The position numbers were made by a program, and so were the translations under genes. Positions 11,801-23,185 of a stretch of 64,000 nt of DNA are shown piece after piece. The DNA is from Heterotrichella gracilis (Eukaryota > Sar > Xanthophyceae > Tribonematales > Xanthonemataceae). The first letter of the stretch is position 1; every line of letters starts with the position of its first letter. Under the pieces are notes generated by a model, which was not told the origin of the DNA, did no database searches, and saw only the letters and a program-made list of their open reading frames with translations. The stretch lies in contig JAULBX010012433.1 of the NCBI GenBank assembly GCA_032358255.1, positions 1 to 64,000 on the forward strand, given 5' to 3'.

Positions 11801-14228
11801 GCGTCATGATGCGCTCACCTGGCAAGCACACCATCATCTCAGTAACTGACCACCGCAAAAAAATGGCACAAAATGGGGAGAAAACATTAGGATGGTGGGT
11901 TGGGACAGCAGGAAGGAAGGTAATCCCCGGCCTGCTGTAAATCCTCGACACACCTGCACAATTTGCCACCTACCCCTGCTGCCATGGTCCTGCTAGCAGG
12001 TTGGTTCTTCTGCTGGCCTGGCTGGAGCACACGTGCTGGCACCAAACTGCCAAGTGCATGAAAATATCATATCTTCACAAATTTAGATGTGCTAGCAGGT
12101 TCTGGCTTTGCTCCCTGGAATGCAGGTAGCTACACTAACATCCACCCATGCGCCTCACCAGGTATGCGCAGCAGGGCGGCGCACGCTTGTGCAAGGCTGA
12201 TTGCTGATCTGGCTTTCATGCAGAATGCATGTAGTTGTAATAGAAGATGACAATAATGCGCCTCACCAGGTATGCGCAGCAGGCGCGTGCCCTTCTTCTG
12301 CATCTCGAGATCCAGGGTGTGCTCAGCATGCGCCGGAGTGCAGGCGAATGGCGTTGCTTTTATGCAGTTGAGGATTGACGCTGTGTGGGGATCCGGGAGT
12401 AAAAACCGAGGATCATGTATTTGCTGGCAGCTTAGCCAGCGCGTGTCTGCCTAGGGGCAACTAACTACACTAACATCCACCTATGCGCCTCACCAGGTAT
12501 GCGCAGCAGGCGCGTGCCCCTCTTCTGCATCTCCAGGGTGCTCAGCGGGTGCGGGGGCTGGCGCAGCTCCTGGCGCCCACTCACATGCACCACCGTGGCC
12601 AGCGGGCTGTCCACGCACATCTCGTACAGGGTGATGGCCACGTCACGGTCAAACATGTGGCCCCGGTCCCATTTGAATTCCACGGATTTCTTTTCCTCGG
12701 GGTCCCGGTACGTGACGTGGATGTACCAGAACTCCTCCCGAAAGTGGGATTCAATGAGCCTGCATGGGGTTGACGCAAACACAGAGAGTTAAAATATGTG
12801 TTGCTGATGGGAGCCTAGGAGCATCTAGGACAGCATCATGGGATGTGTCAGATGTATAGAGTCAGATTTGATGAGCCTGCAAAACGGGCATGTGCTTGGG
12901 ATTGGATGTGGGGCAAAACAATATGTGAAAAAAACGAATTGCTCAGCATTGATATTTACGAGGACTGATTAGATGTTTCTGGAGCATCACAATGCCAAAG
13001 CCTTGATTAGTTGCCAATTGGTAAATGTACTGTGAGTTGGGAGGCACTTCAGCCGAGCAGCCAACACCAGGGACGCATGAGCGGGCAATCACATGATCAT
13101 CATACCATACATACAAACATGTTTAATCTGCATTACGTACCAGCGCCGCATGACGATCAGCCCAAGGGTAGGGAACTGGCATGGCCCGTAGCTGAGGAGC
13201 TTCCGCTTGTCTTCCTCTGACGTGTCAAAGTCAAACTTGCTCTGCAAGAGCAAGGTCTGATACCGGGTGAATGACGCCCCGATCCTCAGGTCGATTTCTT
13301 GCCTAGCTTCCACGGCCTCAGATTCGGCTCTGTTGGGTTGTTGCAGCTGTGCCATGGCTCGTTGGAGGTCACGTGCTATGAGTGCTGAGAACCGTGCTCT
13401 CTTGACCTCCATGCGGGGGTTGACCTTAGTGCACACCTCAATCACCTGCAAGGAGCCATGCGATTTTCCTATTACATGCTCCTTGTATAACACAGAACCA
13501 GGTGAAGTTTCAAGCAAGGGCCAATGCAGCAGTGGGTACAGTTGGCACACACTGTGATCGTTTACGTTTTGCTGCCAGAAAATCCAAGCAAAACCCACCT
13601 CAAATGCAATGTTCTCTCCTTCCCTGTCACAATCCAGCCACAGGACCAGCCATTGCGCACTGCGTGCCTGCTGCTCAAGGTTCCTTTCTAATTGCCGGTT
13701 GCGCTGCAGCATACAATTCTAGTCAGCAGGTTGCAAGGTGTGGAACGTGGGCTGGGCATCTTGATCTATACTAAGCTATGCGCACTGCATTGTTACACCC
13801 AATTTTACCTCTGGGACGAATCTACGTATTGGCAGGCTGTAAAGTTCAGACGGTGAGCAAGCATGCCACTTCCTGTACTGCTCTGGAAAGTCCACTTCCA
13901 TGAGGTGTCCTGACACTGATGTGAACACCATCTCTGACGGCCCAGGGAACCCGGTGATGTTGTAGTCGAAAAAGTACAGTGGATTGTACATAGAGCTGCA
14001 GGGAACAACTCCAACGCTCAGCTCATGTTCAGCCACTTCTTGTGAGATCCCAGGGGAAGAAATGGATGAGCGCTAGCCCATGCATGCATATGAGAATGTC
14101 AAAAAAAAGCCAAAGCAAACTCACCAGCTCTGTTCCTGACGAGCTGTTCCATTGCTCAACAACCGTGAGACCTCCTTTGCCACGCTGTTCTTCTCAGCCA
14201 CGTTCAGCACCCGCACCCTTCGTGCCAT
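5824..14228 (-). CDS. TOP3A: DNA topoisomerase III alpha (995 aa, 18 exons)
   Basis: Type IA topoisomerase that, in the RTR complex with a RecQ helicase and RMI1, relaxes negative supercoils and dissolves double Holliday junctions. Exons (genomic): 14228-14125, 13995-13809, 13703-13599, 13445-13141, 12759-12494, 11818-11718, 11371-11166, 10862-10658, 10115-9834, 9429-9318, 8965-8881, 8479-8266, 8160-8082, 7701-7573, 7264-7099, 6859-6728, 6465-6242, 5909-5824. All phases agree. Toprim motifs are present (VLNVAEKN near residue 8; DCDREGEN near 120). The catalytic tyrosine lies in SYPRTET near 340, and HGIGTDAT is conserved. The C-terminus carries a CPCPLCG zinc finger, a second cysteine-rich finger, an acidic RG/GGR-rich linker (about 751-875), a GRF finger (CPMHG…YYKC…QC) and a terminal CCHC knuckle ([14 protein letters not shown]). 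No clear mitochondrial presequence precedes MARRVRV. It is divergent with DNAL4. Three introns carry splice-junction copies. Confidence 0.96.
10218..10330 (-). repeat. Acceptor-side copy of the TOP3A exon 10115-9834
   Basis: About 80 bases match the first part of the exon (coding [16 protein letters not shown]). They lie upstream in the transcript and end in telomere-like variants (GGGTTTAGGTTTCAAGATTTAGGG). An internal GTACAGAC-to-CTGGAGCC type change shows decay. Confidence 0.85.
10460..10615 (-). repeat. Donor-side copy of the TOP3A exon 10862-10658
   Basis: About 100 bases repeat the exon 3' end and donor (coding EGQTFM…QELVL) with a few substitutions. A CCCTAAAACCCTAAAC tract at about 10596-10612 separates this copy from the functional exon. 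Confidence 0.9.
12119..12345 (-). repeat. Two donor-side copies of the TOP3A exon 12759-12494
   Basis: The exon end and donor (GCGCCTCACCAGGTATGCGC on the + strand) occur three times: at the functional exon, at about 12257-12345 and at about 12151-12185. The flanking intron piece (CTACACTAACATCCACC) is copied too, so the duplications span the junction. Confidence 0.9.
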
Positions 14229-15137
14229 GGCCACAACTCAACCCAACACAACTTGGGTACACTCATTCAGTCACACCATACTCGAGCTTGCTTCAAACGT
14301 CACGAAGGTGGTTTAAATGTCTGGTTTACTCAGCACCAACCAGAAACATATAGGGGACCACCCAAGTATTTGGGTTGTCAGAGCTGTGGTGGCAAGTCTA
14401 AGCAGTTGGTGGGATGTAACAACTTCCGTATTTGGTTGTTGTAAACACAGTCTGTTTCTATTGTGTTGTCAAATAGTGAACAGCGTCAACAAGTATCCTG
14501 AATTATGGCTCTTTGCTAAAAGCTGACTTGCCCAGCACAGTACTAGTGGTCTTGCATGCAGTCCAGTTCAAACCCAAGTTTGAAACGGCGTGCCTAAAAG
14601 TCCTACAAGAGGTGCACAAAGCTATCTACAGCATAGGTTAACACGCATGTTAAACCCCTGCTGTTCTCCGAGGAGTGTCATGACAGTGCCACAACAAGCC
14701 CCACAATTGGCATAAGTCCAAACAGTTTCGTCTGGAATATATCATCCCCCCTTGCAGGACATCACGTTCTATGAAAACTACACAAGTAGTCCCAAACTTG
14801 ATAGGCAGTCTCAACGATGCCACTCCAAGGTCTTATGATATCACTGGAGTTGCGGGGTTGCCGTCCATAGGTTGCGCCGCAGTAAAATTGGGCTGCCTCT
14901 CGGCATTGCATCACATGCGGGCAATCACCTTTCGAGCTGCCCTCACTTTGAAGCTTTACACGGACACACAAGCAGAGCTTTCTCTACCCAGCGCAGCTTT
15001 CTCTAACCCACTGGAAAAATGCAGTCTCCTGACGCCGGACCAGAGCTGTTCCCTTTGAATACAGCAGCCCAATAGCGTTTTCCAGTGCCCTGCGGTGCCC
15101 GTTCCCTGTGGGTTGACGAAGGGTGTCTTTGTCCACC
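14229..15137. promoter_or_regulatory. Divergent promoter region TOP3A / DNAL4
   Basis: 909 bases between two divergent start codons must hold both promoters and 5' UTRs. No TATA box or other element can be assigned with confidence. No gene is seen. Confidence 0.4.
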
Positions 15138-15656
15138 ATGGCCGAAGTTGGGGACTTTAATCAGCTCAAAGACATGGAGGGCTTTCTTCGAATGGCAAAA
15201 TATCCACTCGTCAAGTACTCTGAAATGAACAGCGAAATGAAGGAGGAGGCCATTGACGTGTGCATCACTGCTGTGGAGAAGTATCAAAACGACATGGAGA
15301 AGTGCACACAAGTAAGTTGGTGCCCTTCTCACCCAGTCATGGCTACCAGCCCTTGCTGTATTGGGTTCTGGTTGCAGGTGTAAACACATGCTGTACTGCT
15401 GCAGGTGATTAAGGATACACTAGACAAGAAGTTTGGTGCCAAGTGGCATGTGGTGGTGGGCAGGGCGTTCGCCTACGAAATCACGTTTGAGGTGTGCACT
15501 GGGACTGTGCCAATGCCTTGTCACAGTTGCTTGCCGGGTGCTTGATACTCCCACACATATATCTCCCACCTCCTTTGTGACTGTATGTTGCAGTGCAAGC
15601 ACATTATGTACTTGTTTGTCGGAGGCAACATGGGAGTGCTCTGCTGGAAGATGTAG
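15138..15656 (+). CDS. DNAL4: Axonemal dynein light chain 4-like (107 aa)
   Basis: Small LC8-related light chain that in animals and algae belongs to outer/inner arm axonemal dynein. Exons 15138-15311, 15405-15491 and 15594-15656 join in phase 0 at both junctions and end in TAG. Family-typical blocks are visible: FPLV/YPLVKYSEM near residue 24, EKYQNDMEKC, KDTLDKKFGAKWHVVVG (about 61-78), FAYEITFE, and the closing YLFVGG…VLCWK. Length matches the family (about 105 aa). TGTAA, the usual chlorophyte poly(A) signal, occurs about 40 bases after the stop. It implies the lineage has, or only recently lost, axonemal dynein, or uses this chain in another complex. No junction copies are seen in its short introns. 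Confidence 0.93.
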
Positions 15657-15901
15657 AAGGCAAGATGCTCAAACAGCAAGCAGCAATAAAGTTGCAGCAT
15701 GTAACAGTGCACACAAGTTGCCATTCATGGTGCAAGTGCGGGTTGTGGCAGTAGCCTGAAGACAGTGGGGTAATTGCGACGGACAACTATAGTTCAGCGC
15801 CAGCTGTTCCAGTCCCGTGGCCTCAACGCTTCCCAGAGGGACAAAACCTGTGCCGGGTGCCAGGCTGTGCGGTGGTGTTGTACCATATTGAACGCACCCA
15901 A
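15657..15901. other. Convergent 3' spacer DNAL4 / Ycf21-like
   Basis: 245 bases between two stop codons; they hold both 3' UTRs. Nothing else is seen. Confidence 0.5.
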
Positions 15902-17688
15902 TTAATGGCCATGATGTCCAGCAGCTGTAGCCCACTCCTCCTTTGACGCTGGCCCCAGGTAGCGTTGCAGCGCAGGAGAAAACACCTCATAAATCACTGT
16001 TAGCGGACGCTCCTGATGCCAGAATAAGTACTGCCGGCCCCAGAATGGACCAACCTCCCCAAACTCCCTGCAGCAGTGTCAGTGGCAATAATTTGATTTT
16101 TGTAACAAAAGAGAAAGGATATTCCAGCTTAGGTCAAGGCCTTGTGAGCTCCGGTTGGCTCCCTGAATGTGACCTCGTTTAATACATCTGTAAATATAAA
16201 CAACAATAAGAAGTAGAGTTCTCTGCTGTCATAAATGACCATCTGCAGCAGGCTGAAGCTACCCGCTACATGCCATGCTGAGCGAGATAGACTTACTCCT
16301 CCAGGTATGGATTGCTGCCGTAGTAGATCTGCTGGATCTCTCGGTACAGCTCGGTGCGTCCTTTGCTGAGCTGCTGCCAGATGGGCAGCTCCTGCTGCGG
16401 CAGATAGCTGTTGACTTGCTGCGCTGGCCACCACGAAGTTGCGTACACAAGCGGCTGCTCACATGCTGGGCTCTTTAGAAAGACCTGGAGAGAAACGTTT
16501 GGGCGTTGACAATAAAATTGGCTAGAATCAGGTGACAAATCCTATATATAGAGGAGTCTGATGACAAGTTGTGCACAATGGCACAGATTGCAGGCAGCAC
16601 ATGTGCGCCAAGTGTGCAGGGGTATACTATTACAGTAAATGTTGTCACCTGTCGCTGCACCAGGGGTGCTGAAATAAGACCAGTGGCGGCTGGCAGGTCT
16701 TTTGCTCCGTCTGGAATGCCACGCATCTCTAAACAGTCCTGCATTGAAAACAAAAATGAAGGATCTGCAAACTACGCAGGGGTCCAACTAATCCAACCGT
16801 TGTGCAGCATCATCTTGTTGTCTAGTTTGGCAAGATGAGCGACGTGACCTCTGGGTGTCCATTTTTCAGAGCTCAACTTCCCATCATCGTGCAAGGCGCA
16901 GAGGTAAAACCTCATGACACGGCACTTGATGACACCAAGGAAGTGTGCAGCGCCTGGGCATGCCGCATCGCACTGCCACTGAAACCAGGGCCTCACCACT
17001 ACGATCCTCAGGTCTGTCATCAATTGTAAATGCCGGGTAACAGAGCCATCGCTCATCAAGATGACCTGGACCAAACAGCATACAACGGTTAGCAGGGAAA
17101 ATGCAGGGGCACAGAGGCCGTAATCCAGACCATGCAGCATGGAATTGTGACGCGTTGCGTTGATTTGCTGGGCAGCGTGTGTCTATCTGGTTGTGTAAAC
17201 ATTTCATACATAACCAAATGAATGCATATGTTGGGTGAGAAAGTCATTCAAAGGAGGCTTGCGCACGCATGCATATATCGTTGTGACGCGAGCGCCAAAA
17301 CTGCTCATGTGAACAGCTGCTGCAATACCTTCCAAGGCGGGGTGAGCTTCACTGGCAGCGCTCCTTGGAAAACAGCTTCCTCCTCTGTTCCCTAAGCACA
17401 GGCACCCGGTTCACTTCGAAAACAGTGGCTGAGACCAGACTAGACCAGACTGAGTGACAAGGGGAGGACATGCACCTGCCAGATGAGCGGTGACATTAAG
17501 GGATGCCACCCTGTCTCTGTTTCCAGTAACGGCAAGCTCCTTGCACCGCTACCGTTGCTGATACACTGCACTATTAACCTGCCCCCTCGCGCTACTGGCG
17601 GTCGTGACCAAGCTGTGTGCTGCCTGTAGGATGTGCTGCATACTCCTGGGCATCGCAGGGGGGCACCTCTTGGTGGGGCAGTCAACAT
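15902..17688 (-). CDS. Ycf21/chorismate lyase-like protein, plastid-targeted (241 aa)
   Basis: Member of the Ycf21/DUF98 family related to chorismate lyase, which in other organisms makes 4-hydroxybenzoate. In red algae Ycf21 is plastid-encoded; here it is nuclear with introns. Exons 17688-17476, 17065-16997, 16738-16649, 16484-16297 and 16067-15902 are phase-consistent and end in TAA. Residues 1-50 are rich in Arg/Ser/Thr/Pro and poor in acids, as in a transit peptide. The core contains VILMSDGSVTRHLQLMT (about 72-88), a CLEMR segment, APLVQRQVFL, PLVYATSWW, LPIWQQLSKGRTELYREI and IYYGSNPYLEE, all matching Ycf21. A C-terminal WGRQYLFWHQERPLTVIYEVF segment follows. The start is the first ATG after an upstream TTG-only stretch; an extra 5' exon is possible. 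Catalytic activity is inferred, not shown. Confidence 0.85.
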
Positions 17689-18254
17689 GGCTTGTGAAGT
17701 TTGGAGTGGGAATCGGCGTCTTTCAAAGACTACTTGGTTGATCAGCAACGCTCGTGTAAGGTTGCCGTAGCAGTTGCAGCCTCTCTGCTGTTGTATGATA
17801 CACGATGAGCCAGGTATGACCCTCTAGTTCACAAGGACCCCCTGCATTATCGACTGCACTCATACAAGAACGCTACATAATAGTGCAGCCATGCTTGCAC
17901 GTTCGCCACTAGTGGGCTTCCGGTCCATTTGTGATGTCACCTGTGCACGGTTATATTGTAGGCACCTCCAGTACATCTCTTTATTCACATGCCGTCTGCA
18001 AGTCACGCCATACGCGCCCATAGAACGAAACCTTGTCGTGCTACTGGTGCATGCATCCAGCTGTCTTTACCGGAAGTTTACATTCACGTCGTTGAGCTTT
18101 GTTGAAAGAAACGAAAAGAAAAACGAAAAGAAAAACGAAAAGACATGGCCTAACATGGCATATGCATGCATTGATGCATGCATGCATCCTAATTAGGATT
18201 CCCACTGCACACCCAAGAGAGGTGGGAGGCATGTACTAACCACTCCCGGAGGCA
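17689..18254. promoter_or_regulatory. Divergent promoter region
   Basis: 566 bases between the Ycf21-like and glycosyltransferase starts. It includes a purine tract made of three AAACGAAAAGA-type 11-base units (about 18105-18143), followed by a TGCATGCA-rich stretch (about 18163-18187). No core promoter can be assigned. Confidence 0.4.
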
Positions 18255-21200
18255 ATGCTGATACCATCTTCGGTATGGAGGCTGTTGGCGTCATACCACC
18301 CCACCACGATACGTGCCATTGCCATTCTGGTGCTGCTGGAGTGGTATCTTGCAGTGGTCCATTGCCTAGACACCAGCAGCGTGCTACCCGACGCAGACAA
18401 CGAAGAGTGTACAGTCTACCCGCAAGTGGATGCCACCAAGTTTCACAAGGGCATGTGCGAGCACTACACCCAGGTATATCAGAAGGGTGGATGCATCAGA
18501 CATGTGGTGTTTGTGCTGGCTGGAAACCCACCCAGACAGACCAGTATTCAATAGCTGGTGCCTTGTGCTGTCTCCATGGCCTGTATGCACCATCAGCTGC
18601 AGTGAAACCGGCCTCTGGGTGGGTATGCACCTGCCCTCCTGCGCACCCGTATTGACAATGCATGGAAGGTCCTTGCAAACTGGCTTGGTGGGCGTGTGAG
18701 CTGAACAAGGGTTGCCCCCGCCTGGGTGGAAATGCTGTGAATTTTCTTTGAAGCATGGAGTAATTAATTTTGCCATGCGGGGGCTGTTGGCGGGGACTTG
18801 GGACTGGACACCGACCGCTTTTGAGAAGTTTGACCAAACCAGTAGCAGCGTCCCAGACAAAAGGGGCCAATCAGAAGCGCACAGAATTAGATAACTGGGT
18901 ACGCGCCACCCCATTCCAGCCTTGCATTCGCACGTTGCGCAGGTTTGCGTCGACCAGCAGACCATCGTCATGTTTGCGCCTCAGTACCGGCCAGACTCAC
19001 CGAGCCCAGATGACCTGCCCTCCTGGGCACCCGCCATGGACTACGCGCGCTTCAACTGGCCCTGGGATGGCGGTGGAGGGGATGTGTACAAGAAGGGTAG
19101 CCACCTGAGACCTGCGGAGCTCAAATTCAGGATCCCGACATCCATGGAGCCCACCCCCGATTTGCAGCACCCGCGCTTCCAGCGCTGCACCATACCGCTC
19201 TTGTTCTTCAATAGGTGCGCTGTTGTTAACGGGTGCATGGCACGGGAGGTGGTTCACGGGCTTTTAATCTCATTTGACTTTTACTTTTTGAATTTTCATT
19301 TCTTTATTTTTTTAGATTTTAATTTTCTGAGCATCATCATCATCTGGTGTAGTTTACAGCCCTAACATCAACGCTTCCAGCGCTGCACCATGCCGCTTTT
19401 GTTCTTCAATAGGTGCGCAGAAGTAAGGAATGGCATGGCATGTGGAAGACAGATCAATGGTCCACAGCTCACGATCTAGGTTGCCATATCCAGCATCCAG
19501 TTTGCCATGTCCACCACCTAGAAGCTGGGTAATGGCCTCAACATGCATGGAAGCCATCAGAGAAGCCGTCTACAGTTGGCACTCTAGAGTGGATTGTCGG
19601 TGCGGGTTGCACCTGCTCCGTTGGCACTGGCTGCACATCCATGTCCATTGACACACAGCTGCTCCCCATTCACCACATCTGCCGCAGGTACATTTATAAC
19701 TACTTTGATTTTTGACCTTACGGTTAAGCCAATGTACAGTATGTCTGGTCATCAGGAAGGGGGTGCAATTGGTGGCGGGCTAGGACTGTTTGGCGCTGCA
19801 TGTGCAGGGCCAGGTTGCCGGAATGTTGAAAATGACGAGAAAATATAAAATGATTAAATCTGAAGGTTTCTTGAAAGGCTGCCCGTCCTTCAACATGTTC
19901 AGGTTGCACACCAAGAGCTTTTTTCCCACATCCGCCGCAGGTACATGTACAACTACTTTGAATTCTTTGACCGGGCAGTGGAGCTCATGTACAACTCGAT
20001 CGTCAACAAGGGGGTGCAATTGGTGGCAGGCACGCCCTGGGGCCTAGCTGCCCGCCCCTACGTCGACTTCATGCTGGCCCCCTTGACCGACCACACCATC
20101 GAGACCTTTGCAGACTTCTCCAACCGGGACCCAGGTGATTGATTGTAGCTCTTCCCCTTTCAGGTTGTATCTTTCAGCGTGGCTTTCATTTTGTTCTCCT
20201 GCTTGCCTGTTGGTACCTTTCCTTGTCAAAACCTGAACCCTAAACCTTACATCTTGCCAATTTGTGCTGTTGCTGTCATTTGGCCCCCAACCTCATCCCT
20301 GTTTCCTCCCCTTGTGGCTATTTTGGGCTGCCTGAAACAGGTGCCACGCGCACATGTATGTATATCTGCCTCATTTTGGTCCTCAAACTCATCCCTGTTT
20401 CTTTCCCTTGTTCCCCATCCCTGTTTCTTCCCCTTCAGGCCGCAACAGGTGCTACGCGCACATGCACATCTGCCTCATGGAGAGCTCCGACGACCCCGAT
20501 AGGCCGTGGCCAGTCACCGCCCGGCTGCTGCAGCACTACACCCCTCAAATACCGCCCCACCCGGTGGCGCCGTGGCCCTCGTGGGGGGATGCCCGCAGCC
20601 TTAAGGTGTGGAACATAGTCCTGTGGGTTTATTTAAACCCTTAAAATTTAAGGGTCGTAATAACCTTAACTTTTGAGCCAACACCGGGTCTAACTTCGAG
20701 AAAACCCTTACAAGAACCTTAAAATAAAGCGCAGGAAGAAGGATTTTCCCAAAAATTTATTTTTCCCAAAATGATTTTTTGAAAGTTGGGGATTTACCTG
20801 GTCCCCACGTCATTCTGCTTTCTTCACCCTTCATCACCATGTACCCAACTTTAAATATATGCACTGCAGCTGCCGGCGGGTTGTAAACGTGGTAGTGTAC
20901 GCTTGTTAGCGACCGAAAGGTCGCCAGTTCGATTCCGCAAGCCGGCAAATGACCCTGATCACGCACATCCTTGTGATCAGGATCAAGAGACATATCCAAT
21001 GTTGGCTGGGAGTGACCATGATCAATGTTGGACCATGTATCTTGATCCTGGTCACACTGTCGTGCGTTAGCAAGATCAACTCGGTGCGCTCTTGATCAAT
21101 TGCAAGAACACATTTTGCTAGCTGGTTACGCCCAAGTGTCGAGCTGGTGCGATGGGATGGCAAGTCCATTCGTGCACCATATGTCATGCAGATGCGGGTG

Positions 21201-22516
21201 CCAGCATGCCGGGTCTTGGCGGCTGCTCGATGTACATCACACTGGGGGAAATGTTCGGAAACTGCAGTACTTTACTTTGTGCATTCCAGCTCTGTAGTGC
21301 CAGGTTGGCATCTGGGTTGGCATACCTTGTCCGTTCTCTTGCCCTAGTCATCCGCCTTCATGCCTGGTCTTTGATTCTTGCTCCCGTGTATAATCCACTG
21401 CTTTCTTGGTCCCCAAGGTGCTCATCGCCAGCCGAAAAGGCAAGACCAGGCGGCTGCTCAACGCCGCTGCGCTGGTGGAGGAATGCAACGGGTGGGCGCC
21501 AGCTGGCGACGCGTCGGCTGTGTGGCAGGGGGTGCAGTGCGCCTTCTGGTGCTTCGATGACCACCCCATGCTGCACAACCTGGCGGTGATGCGCGAGGCG
21601 GATGTGTTTGTGACGCACCACGGGGCGGAGACCCTCAACACCTTCTTCATGAAGGTAGGGACCTGGCTGACCCTAAAACCTGACCCCAAAATTGAAGTTC
21701 CTATCATTGCTGGTTGCTTTATCTTCCATCCTCCCCTTCCACCGTGGGACAGGCCGCTGTATAATAAATGTTTTCTGGCCACCTAATAATATGTTTCAAA
21801 AGCATTATCCGTCTATATCTAGATTAATTTGTAAGTTAATTCTGCATAATAATTATCAATCTGCTCGTTTTTGTCAAGCAGGAGGGGTCGTCGATTGTGG
21901 AGCTCAGAGGGCGCGGGTTTGGGAACGGCGGCTGGGCCAATTTGTACGCCTTCCAGGTCCTGCAACCCTCCTTTAGGGTTTTCTTCTGGGCCCTCAACAT
22001 GGAGGCGCACGAGTTCAACAAGCCGGGGTGGTACGAGGAGCATTTAGAGGGGTCCAAGGCGGTGGTCGAGGGCACCTTTTTCAGGGACAAGCACGTGATT
22101 GTGCCGTGGGCATTGCTGGAGCGGACACTGTCTATTATCCTGAAGGTATGGTAGAGGACAAAGTGGGCAGGAGGGAACTGCCTTTTCGCTCTCTTAATTC
22201 CTCTTCCTTCACCAACGCGCCTCCTATAGGACAGGCTGCGTAGACATCCATTTAATTATTTATTTATTTTATCCCGAAGGTGGGTAGGGACCGAGCGGCC
22301 TACTTCCGCATGCTGCTGCGCCACGAGTGCCTGGTGAATGTGTTGAGCGACAACCGACTGAAGCTGTTCAAGGACCATGGCAAAGAGGAGTGGCCAAAGA
22401 TCCTTGAGTATGCCCAGAAGCACAGGCTGGTGGCTGTGGATGAGTTGCAGCAAGCTGCGCAGCGCAGGCTGCGTGGGCAGGCGCTTGGGGAGGTCATGCG
22501 AGGTGGCACTGCCTGA
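18255..22516 (+). CDS. GT61-family glycosyltransferase (529 aa, 7 exons)
   Basis: GT61/DUF563 enzymes (EOGT, plant xylosyl- and arabinosyltransferases) add sugars to secreted glycans in the ER or Golgi. Exons 18255-18473, 18943-19214, 19941-20134, 20439-20605, 21418-21654, 21882-22145 and 22280-22516 keep frame and end in TGA. A hydrophobic stretch at about residues 21-40 (AIAILVLLEWYLAVVH) suits a type II signal anchor. The family signature READVFVTHHGAETLNTFFM (about 267-285) and EGSSIVELRG follow. The acceptor substrate cannot be told. A paralogue lies at 28619-31136 on the other strand; the transporter gene lies between them. Introns 2, 3 and the last part of 4 hold exon-edge copies and a tRNA-like hairpin element. 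Confidence 0.93.
19365..19420 (+). repeat. Donor-side copy of exon 18943-19214
   Basis: About 45 bases repeat the exon end (coding RFQRCT.PLLFFNR) with the AG|GTGCGC donor, about 150 bases into the following intron. Confidence 0.9.
19680..19790 (+). repeat. Decayed acceptor-side copy of exon 19941-20134
   Basis: CCGCAGGTACATTTATAACTA and about 90 further bases match the exon start, ending near GGGGGTGCAATTGGTGGC. Indels break the frame, so it would not encode a usable alternative exon. Confidence 0.85.
20330..20420 (+). repeat. Copy of the start of exon 20439-20605 and its upstream intron
   Basis: CAGGTGCCACGCGCACATG and ATCTGCCTCAT at about 20338-20374 match the exon start. The pyrimidine-rich intron end (CTCATCCCTGTTTC…CCC) occurs several times between 20289 and 20440. 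Confidence 0.82.
20871..21055 (+). ncRNA. tRNA-like head plus nested inverted repeats (SINE-like candidate)
   Basis: TGCCGGC (20871-20877) and GCCGGCA (20941-20947) form a perfect 7-bp acceptor-like stem 77 bases apart. Between them lie a 6-bp stem with a GAAA loop (20909-20924) and a pol III B-box-like GTTCGATTCC (20927-20936). The T-arm stem is poor and an anticodon arm is not convincing, so this is not a normal tRNA gene. Just after it, CCTGATCAC/GTGATCAGG (20954-20962/20973-20981) form a hairpin. 20973-20988 pairs with 21040-21055 with one mismatch. It sits in intron 4 of the GT61 gene. A decayed tRNA or the 5' end of a tRNA-derived SINE would explain it. Confidence 0.4.
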
Positions 22517-23185
22517 TAGTATTAGTGTTTTTATTTATGTACATGCACATTGAAATTGCTGAAATTTCAGCAATACTGCCCGATCAGCAGTCAGCCTTGC
22601 ACGGGGACCGCGATGCCATGCATATGTATATCTGACAGCACGCTATTTTTATTTTGATGTGTTCTGCAGTAACTGTTCCAATGCTGACAGTTCCAACCAT
22701 TTTGGGAAGTGGGCGACATCTGATGCAAGTCTGCCGCCTGGCCCAGTAAATACAATTTTACAACATGCCTTTGCGGCCTTTGCAATGTTACAATTCATTG
22801 CTGGGATTTGAAGCCTGGGGCCTTTGGGACGGAGTTGTAAGATCCTATGTCCGCCATCCAATTTGGCAATTGAATATGCACATTGCTGTTCACGCGCGAG
22901 CGCAGACTCTGGATGTCCAAATGATGCGCTGTCAGGTCTGCGAAAGCACTGGTCAGAATGCAAATACACTTTACAGTGTATAAAAGCATTTCCATAGAAA
23001 TTTTCCATCCTGCCCAGCGGTTGAAGTATATCGAATTGTTTATACTGCACATACATGGTATATCATCTCATGTGTCATCTCAGGTTCCCCACAGTACAGT
23101 AAATATGCTCTCCATTGCAACGCAAAATTGTGCGGCCGCAAATGTGAACGGCAGGTCCCGCCCTCCCCTTCCCACCACCTGCCCG
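22517..23185. other. Convergent intergenic region
   Basis: Holds the 3' UTRs of the GT61 gene and the transporter. It contains a short palindrome-like AAATTGCTGAAATTTCAGCAAT (22553-22574), which could form a stem. No gene is seen. Confidence 0.45.

Noticed and set aside
20871-20947. Functional tRNA gene
   Set aside because: The T-stem and anticodon arm do not form, and six instead of five bases separate the T-loop from the acceptor stem. Kept only as a tRNA-like element.
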